Origin: Nonomuraea africana
GTDB lineage: Bacteria; Actinomycetota; Actinomycetes; Streptosporangiales; Streptosporangiaceae
Reading direction: 5' to 3'
DNA length: 64,000 nt
Assembly (NCBI RefSeq): GCF_014873535.1
Contig: NZ_JADBEF010000001.1
Span: 1,488,001-1,552,000, forward strand
Positions 59,377 to 64,000 of the stretch are shown one piece after another (the first letter of the stretch is position 1; the number at the start of each line of letters is the position of its first letter). The notes below the pieces were generated by a model that worked only from the letters and a program-made list of their open reading frames with translations, ran no database searches and had not been told where the DNA came from. A program made the position numbers and the translations under genes.

Positions 59377-61974
59377 TCAGCTGGTGAGTTGGGCGTCGAG
59401 GCGGTAGCCGTCGACCGTGACGTACACCTGGTCGCCGGGCCGGGCGTTCAGGCGCATCAGCACGGGCTGCAGCGAGTCGAAGACCGGTTGCTGGTCGCGC
59501 CAGACGAGTACCACCGCGTTGTCGCCGGGCCCCGTGACCGACAGCAGGGTGCCTGGACGCATGCCGAGCTGGGCGGCGTACCCCTCGGGAACCGCCACGG
59601 GGGCGCCGCGCAGGTGCTCGGGGGTGACGTCGATGCGCTGCCATCGGCGCGGATCGGAGGTGGGGCTCGGTGGCGGGGGCGGCGGGGTGGAGGGCGCGCC
59701 CGCCAGCAGCGGAGGTGGCGTGGACGGGCCGCCGAGCAGGGGGGAGCGTCCGCCGGACAGGGCCGACAGCGTCGCCAGCGCCGCGCTGGGATCGATCTGC
59801 TGCGGGGGCGCGGGCGGCACGGGCTGCCCGCCTCTGTGGTGGTGGCCGTTGGCCCCGGGCGTACGGCGTGGCAAAGGCTGCTGGACGGCGGGCTGCGCGC
59901 TGGCCGCCTCGTGGGGCGCCTCGGCGGGCAGTGCGTCGAGCCAGGCCTTGGCGGAGTGCCGCCTGATGCCGAGCTCGGTGAGCAGTTCCTCGACGTCGGC
60001 ATCCGGGGGATGGGCCGCGAGCAGGCGCCTGGTGCGCTCCTGCAACCCGGTCAGGTCGCCCACGACGAGCCAGCCGTCCTGCAGGCGGCGGTCGGGCATG
60101 AGCGTGACCAGCACCCGCCACAGCGGGCTGCGCAGGGTCGGCACGATGACGGGGTGCGCGGGGTCGGCGCCGATGAGCTGGTCCTCGGTGGCGGCGGTGC
60201 CGAGCCACTCGGTGAGGCGGAACATGTGGCCGGTCACGGGCGCGGACTCGGAGGAGCGCAGCCAGTGCAGCACACGTTCCTCGGCGGTGCGCTGAGCCTG
60301 GGACAGCACGTCCCTGTCGACCAGGAGCTTGTGGGCGAGGGTGCGCAGGGTGTCGGGCTCGGCGGCGAACAGGCGGTTGACCGCCACGGCCAGCTCCAGC
60401 CGGTCGAAGGAGCGGAACAGGCCGTCGACCACGCGCACCATCGGGTAGTCGTCGTCCGGTGTCCCCGCGATGGGAGAGGCGAAGGTGGGCGGCGCGTAGG
60501 AGCCCTGTGTCGGCGCGGCGAAAGGCGGGGCCGGAGTCGGCGACTGACCAGGCTGTCCGGGCTGAGCGGCCTGACCTTGGCCGGGCTGACCGGGCTGACC
60601 GGGCTGGCCTGAACCGGGCTGACCGGACTGGCCCGGCGCCTGCCTGGCGGCGGCGCCCGCCTGCCCAGGCGCACCTGGCTGTCCCGAGGCCCCGACCTGT
60701 CCAGAAGTCCCGACCTGTCCAGAAGTCCCGACCTGTCCAGAAGTCCCGACCTGTCCGGAGGCCGCGGGGTGCCCAAGCGCAGGATGCCCAGGAGCGCCTG
60801 CTTGCCCGGGCCCGCCGGTCTGGCCCGGGTGCGTGCCGTTGGAGGCGGGACCGGACGCGGTGCCCGGCTGCCCGGCGCCCCCGGCCTGACCGGGGAAGGA
60901 GCCGGTGGAAGGAGCGCCGCCGGGCTGCCCGGGGAAGGGCCCGGTGGACGGCGCGCCGCCTGGCTGGCTGGGGAAGGAGCCGGTGGAAGACGCACCCTGC
61001 CCGGGGAAGGGCCCGGTTGGCGGGGCATCGCCGGACTGGCTGGGGAAGGAGCCGCTGGTCGGGGCATCGCCTGGCTGGCTGGGGAAGGAGCCGCTCGCAG
61101 GGCCGGCGATGGGCTGGCTCGGAAAGGAGCCGGTGGAGGGTCCGGAGCCAGAGGCGCCAGGCTGGTTCGGGAACGAGCCGGTGGAGGGTTCAGAGCCGGA
61201 GGCGCCAGGCTGGTTCGGGAAGGGGCCGGTGGAGGGCGCGCCGCCGGGCTGGCTGGGGAAGGAGCCGGTTGACGGGCGCTGCGGCAGTCGCGTGCCCGCG
61301 CCCTGCCCCTGGGACGACGGCCGGCCGTTTCCCGGGGAGGAGGGAGCCGGTGGCCCTGACGAGGCCGAATCCGGGGAGCCCGCCCCGGGCGCCGGCGAGC
61401 CGAGCGCAGGTGCGCCCGGATGCGGAGAGGATCCCGAACCGCCCTGCTGCGGCGAGAAGAACCCGCCCGAAGGCGTCCCCTGCGCGGCGCCGCCCCCCGG
61501 ACGCTGGGGGAGTGCCCCTGCCGGGCGTACGGCTGAAGCGTCCGAGGTCGCCGGGATGCGTCCCAGCACCTCCCTGAACACCGATCCCACCACGACCTCG
61601 GTCGAGGCGGAGGAGGCGGGCGAGCCCAGATCCCCCGTGCTGAGCCTGCGGAGCACCCGCCATCCGCCCAGCCCGGTGATCACCGTGCGGGCGGCCTCGG
61701 GCCATCCCGGCAGGGCCGGATCCACGTGGTGCACGTGCAGCGCGGGCAGCACGTCGGCCAGCGGCAGGTGGTCCCAGCGGGAGGCCGCGAGCCGCGCGAG
61801 CCGCTCGCACATCCACTCGACACCGGTGGTGCCGAGGGCTCGCGACAGCGAGAGCGAACCCCACCAACCGGCGGGGAGTCGAGGGTCGGCCAAGGCTTCG
61901 GCGACCTGCTGAGGACGGCTCCAGCGCAGCGCAGGGACCAGGTCGCTCAGGCAGATCGATGACTCGACGTCCAT
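59377..61974 (-). CDS. Large repeat-rich protein of unknown function
   Basis: 865 residues from ATG 61974 (GGGGAGGA upstream at long spacing). Residues 1-140 form a compact N-terminal domain (LVPALRWSRPQQVAEALADP; RWDHLPLADVLPALHVHHVDP). About 160-540 is Gly/Pro/Ser/Gln low complexity built from repeats. Residues about 550-700 are helical (YPMVRVVDGLFRSFDRLELA; AEERVLHWLRSSESAP; TGLQERTRRLLAAHPP). Residues about 780-865 form a beta-rich end (VAVPEGYAAQLGMRPG; LMRLNARPGDQVYVTVDGYRL). No signal peptide. I do not recognise the family; the conserved ends flanking variable repeats suggest a scaffold or regulator. Confidence 0.6.
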   Translation of the reverse strand: MDVESSICLSDLVPALRWSRPQQVAEALADPRLPAGWWGSLSLSRALGTTGVEWMCERLARLAASRWDHLPLADVLPALHVHHVDPALPGWPEAARTVITGLGGWRVLRRLSTGDLGSPASSASTEVVVGSVFREVLGRIPATSDASAVRPAGALPQRPGGGAAQGTPSGGFFSPQQGGSGSSPHPGAPALGSPAPGAGSPDSASSGPPAPSSPGNGRPSSQGQGAGTRLPQRPSTGSFPSQPGGAPSTGPFPNQPGASGSEPSTGSFPNQPGASGSGPSTGSFPSQPIAGPASGSFPSQPGDAPTSGSFPSQSGDAPPTGPFPGQGASSTGSFPSQPGGAPSTGPFPGQPGGAPSTGSFPGQAGGAGQPGTASGPASNGTHPGQTGGPGQAGAPGHPALGHPAASGQVGTSGQVGTSGQVGTSGQVGASGQPGAPGQAGAAARQAPGQSGQPGSGQPGQPGQPGQGQAAQPGQPGQSPTPAPPFAAPTQGSYAPPTFASPIAGTPDDDYPMVRVVDGLFRSFDRLELAVAVNRLFAAEPDTLRTLAHKLLVDRDVLSQAQRTAEERVLHWLRSSESAPVTGHMFRLTEWLGTAATEDQLIGADPAHPVIVPTLRSPLWRVLVTLMPDRRLQDGWLVVGDLTGLQERTRRLLAAHPPDADVEELLTELGIRRHSAKAWLDALPAEAPHEAASAQPAVQQPLPRRTPGANGHHHRGGQPVPPAPPQQIDPSAALATLSALSGGRSPLLGGPSTPPPLLAGAPSTPPPPPPSPTSDPRRWQRIDVTPEHLRGAPVAVPEGYAAQLGMRPGTLLSVTGPGDNAVVLVWRDQQPVFDSLQPVLMRLNARPGDQVYVTVDGYRLDAQLTS
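60691..60762 (-). repeat. Four-copy 18-bp repeat in the 865-residue protein
   Basis: Four 18-bp units (CCCGACCTGTCCAGAAGT on the plus strand) at 60691, 60709, 60727 and 60745; the first three are identical. They encode GQVGTS units in frame. Confidence 0.95.
60880..61280 (-). repeat. Variable ~42-45-bp (S/T)G(S/P)FPxQPG repeat array
   Basis: About nine imperfect units, each encoding roughly PSTGSFPSQPGGA-like sequence, cover this stretch. Unit length varies by one or two codons, always in frame, so the array looks like a coding minisatellite. Confidence 0.85.
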
Positions 61975-62042
61975 CGGCGGACCGCATCCTCCCCAAAAGT
62001 TGTGACGCGTGTGGCTAATGGTGCAGCCTACGCCGCAAGCTA

Positions 62043-62969
62043 TCAATCGGTGTGAATAGGGTAAAGACGATTGGAACCCAAACCGTACCGTGGACGACCC
62101 CCGACGATGGCCACGGCGTCCGCTCCCGCGGAGCACCCGGCCTCGAGAGCGGCCAGGTCAGCGGCCCCCTCGAGCATCGCGGTGAGAAAACCCGCGGCGA
62201 ACGCGTCACCCGCGCCGGTGGAGTCGATCACCTCGCGCTCCCTGCCCTCGGTGGCGGCGGTTACGCGTCCGTCCCTGGCGAGGATCGCGCCCTCGGCGCC
62301 GAGCTTCACGACCGCGGTGCCGTACCTGAGGCTGAGGGCGGAGGCGGCGGCCTGCGGAGAGGTGGCGCCGGTCAGCAGGAGCGCCTCGTCCCTGTTCGGG
62401 ATGATCAGGCCGGCGGGCGCGGTCTCGGCGAGGAAGCGTTCGACGCCGAAGTCGCGCAGGAAGCCGGTCGAGGCGGGGTCCACGCTGATCGTCAGGCCGA
62501 GCGCCGAGGCGGCGGCCATGGCCAGCCTGGCCAGCTGGAGCCCTGGCTCGGCGAACAGCGTGTAGCCGGACAGGTGGAGGTGGCGCACGCCGTCCAGCAG
62601 GTCGGGAGACCAGTCGTCGGCCGAGATGTGGCCGCCGGCGCCCCGGTTGGTGAGCATGGAGCGCTCCCCGGTGACGTCGACCATCGCGATCACCACCGCG
62701 GTGGGGTGGTCGGGGTCGACGCGGGCGTGCGGCCGCACACCCGCCTTGGTCAGCTCGGCGGTGTGCCACTCGCCGGTGTCGAAGCCGACCCTGGTCAGCA
62801 GCCGGACGTCGGCGCCCAGGTGGGCGGCCCAGGAGGCGGTGTTCGCCCCCGAGCCGCCCGGACGCAGCACGATGTCGGCCGCGGTGTCGGTGCCGGTGCT
62901 CACGGGCGCGCCGTGGAGGGCGACGACGTCCGTGACGACGTCGCCGATCACCAGGAGCCCTGCGCTCAT
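62043..62969 (-). CDS. psuK: Pseudouridine kinase (PfkB family)
   Basis: 308-residue PfkB kinase. Signatures: VLRPGGSGANTASWAAHLGADVRLL near residue 38 and DSTGAGDAFAAGFLTAML near residue 245 with the catalytic Asp. It would phosphorylate pseudouridine to pseudouridine-5'-phosphate for the glycosidase encoded directly upstream. ATG 62969 overlaps the psuG stop as ATGA, so the two are coupled; a GTG 12 nt earlier is possible. Assignment to pseudouridine kinase rests on that pairing, since the family has many sugar-nucleoside kinases. Confidence 0.87.
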   Translation of the reverse strand: MSAGLLVIGDVVTDVVALHGAPVSTGTDTAADIVLRPGGSGANTASWAAHLGADVRLLTRVGFDTGEWHTAELTKAGVRPHARVDPDHPTAVVIAMVDVTGERSMLTNRGAGGHISADDWSPDLLDGVRHLHLSGYTLFAEPGLQLARLAMAAASALGLTISVDPASTGFLRDFGVERFLAETAPAGLIIPNRDEALLLTGATSPQAAASALSLRYGTAVVKLGAEGAILARDGRVTAATEGREREVIDSTGAGDAFAAGFLTAMLEGAADLAALEAGCSAGADAVAIVGGRPRYGLGSNRLYPIHTD

Positions 62970-63892
62970 CTCCCGGCCCACGCGACCGCGATGTCGGAGG
63001 CGACGCGGACGTTGCCGCGGACGGCGGCCAGGTTGGCCTCGAGGGAGGCCCCGTCGGTGCCGCGCACCAGGTACGACAGCAGGAACGGGGTGATGGCCTG
63101 CCCGGTGACGCCCTCGCGCTCGGCGGCGGCCAGCGCCTCGGCCAGCACGCGGTCGTGCAGGGCCGGATCGAGCTGCTCCTCGACGGGCACCGGGTTGGCG
63201 ATGATCAGCGCGGTCTCGGGGCCGCCGAAGGCGTCCTGACCCCGCATGATGGCCGCGGCCTGCTCGGCCGACTCGATCCGCCAGTCGATCGGCTCGCCCG
63301 AGCTGTGCAGGTAGAAGCCGGGGAAGGTGTCGGTGCGCAGCCCCGCGATCGTGACGCCGCGGGTCTCGAGGCGCTGCAGCGTGGCGGGCACGTCGAGGAT
63401 CGACTTCACGCCCGCGCAGACGACGGTGATGCGGGTGCGGGCCAGCGTGTCGAGGTCGGCGGACTCGTCCTGCTCCTCGGTCCAGCCGCGGTGCACCCCG
63501 CCGAGGCCGCCGGTGGCGAAGATCCGGATGCCCGCGCGGGCGGCGAGGAACGAGGTCGCCGAGACGGTGGTGGCGCCGCTGGCCCCGAGGGCGGCGGCGA
63601 CGGGCAGGTCCCGCTGGCCCAGCTTGCGCAGGCCCGGCTCGGTGGCGATGCGCACGAGCTCGGTCTCGTCGAGGCCGATCCTGGCGACCCCGTCCAGCAC
63701 GGCGATCGTGGCGGGAACCGCGCCCGCCTTGCGGACGATGTCCTCCAGCTCCCTGGCGACCTCCAGGTTCCTCGGCTGCGGCAGCCCGTGGGAGATGATC
63801 GTGGACTCCAGGGCCACGACGGGAGCGCCTGAGGCGAGCGCCTCGGCGACCTCGGCGGAAGGGCGGAGGGCGGGGTCAGTGGTGCTGGGCAT
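62966..63892 (-). CDS. psuG: Pseudouridine-5'-phosphate glycosidase
   Basis: 308-residue Mn-dependent enzyme that reversibly splits pseudouridine-5'-phosphate to uracil and ribose-5-phosphate. Hallmarks: VVALESTIISHGLPQPRNLE, the N-terminal motif of the family; TIAVLDGVARIGL; GLRKLGQRDLPVAAALGASGATTVSAT; FATGGLGGVHRG; and VVCAGVKSILDVPATLQRLET. Upstream, AAGGAG lies 13 nt before ATG 63892, and a 9-bp inverted repeat marks the promoter. Works with psuK to salvage pseudouridine from RNA turnover. Confidence 0.93.
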   Translation of the reverse strand: MPSTTDPALRPSAEVAEALASGAPVVALESTIISHGLPQPRNLEVARELEDIVRKAGAVPATIAVLDGVARIGLDETELVRIATEPGLRKLGQRDLPVAAALGASGATTVSATSFLAARAGIRIFATGGLGGVHRGWTEEQDESADLDTLARTRITVVCAGVKSILDVPATLQRLETRGVTIAGLRTDTFPGFYLHSSGEPIDWRIESAEQAAAIMRGQDAFGGPETALIIANPVPVEEQLDPALHDRVLAEALAAAEREGVTGQAITPFLLSYLVRGTDGASLEANLAAVRGNVRVASDIAVAWAGR

Positions 63893-63931
63893 GAGGCGGT
63901 TCGAGCTCCTTGGACGTGCCGGCGCTGGTCT

Positions 63932-63968
63932 TTTTGGAACGGGGCAATGGCCGGGGATTGTTCCAAAA
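63932..63968. promoter_or_regulatory. Long inverted repeat upstream of psuG
   Basis: TTTTGGAAC (63932-63940) and GTTCCAAAA (63960-63968) are perfect 9-bp arms 19 nt apart, with a nested CAAT (63945-63948)/ATTG (63957-63960). Centre spacing is near three helical turns, suiting a dimer or tetramer repressor that loops or bends DNA. No regulator gene is adjacent within the window. Confidence 0.6.
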
Positions 63969-64000
63969 GGAGCAGGTTACCCAAGGTCGGCAGGCATCGG

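Noticed and set aside
60691..60762. Possible CRISPR or regulatory direct repeats
   Set aside because: Units are contiguous without spacers and in frame within a gene, so they are coding repeats.
59377..62136. Long overlapping frames on both strands across the repeat-rich region
   Set aside because: Shadow frames created by GC-rich triplet-period repeats. Only the minus frame from 61974 has structured ends and a plausible start.

Overview
The window is high-GC, densely packed actinobacterial chromosome. Gene content and habits point to Streptosporangiaceae or a close relative (Nonomuraea/Streptosporangium-like). These habits are GTG starts, many transcripts that look leaderless (a TANNNT-like -10 about 7 nt before the start codon), LCP and Ser/Thr-kinase genes, and MHS-type MFS and DrrAB exporters. 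The family assignment is inference; no rRNA or tRNA is present to anchor it. I saw no IS element, prophage, integrase, CRISPR array or tRNA. No stretch over 300 bp lacks a gene; the longest gap is 245 bp at 22965-23209.

Layout. 1-2446: an oxidoreductase cut by the window edge, its divergent MarR regulator and a Tat-secreted EEP-fold hydrolase. 2639-12077: a polyol catabolism locus with mannitol dehydrogenase, xylulokinase, a CUT1 ABC importer, a sorbitol-type dehydrogenase and a fructokinase. Together these could import sugar alcohols, oxidise them to ketoses and phosphorylate the products. 12052-16948: LCP ligase, enoyl-CoA hydratase and two alpha/beta hydrolases. 17055-22964: SbcD plus a very long SbcC with four low-complexity insertions. 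23210-26470: VOC protein, MFS transporter and ThrE-type exporter.

26480-32067 is the most unusual block: a tightly coupled three-gene operon of two winged-helix/helical proteins and a 1052-residue SMC-like ATPase. It looks like a MukFEB/JetABC-type condensin without an adjacent nuclease (JetD/MksG). 32197-36845: a secreted beta-rich protein whose C-terminus looks borrowed from a TgpA transglutaminase, a winged-helix protein, a Ser/Thr kinase split from its sensor domain, and an M50 protease. 36879-43172: amidohydrolase, SnoaL-like protein, CorA, a fused E1 dehydrogenase and a secreted repeat protein.

43199-48223 holds two ABC exporters, one cotranscribed with a histidine kinase and response regulator. 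48310-54443: a TetR regulator divergent from a leucine/isovalerate-type operon (acyl-CoA carboxylase beta and alpha, HMG-CoA lyase, acyl-CoA dehydrogenase). Matching GTTAA-N6-TTAAC sites at both ends of the tetR gene suggest it controls both the acyl-CoA operon and the exporter. 54500-64000: GNAT, LAL-type LuxR regulator, NADAR protein, two proteins of unknown function and the pseudouridine catabolic pair psuG-psuK behind an inverted repeat.

A recurring oddity is short in-frame tandem repeats (15, 18 or 69 bp units) inside otherwise conserved enzymes: enoyl-CoA hydratase, SbcC, the SMC-like ATPase, the histidine kinase and the 865-residue protein. There are also degenerate repeats derived from gene 3' ends in two convergent gaps.
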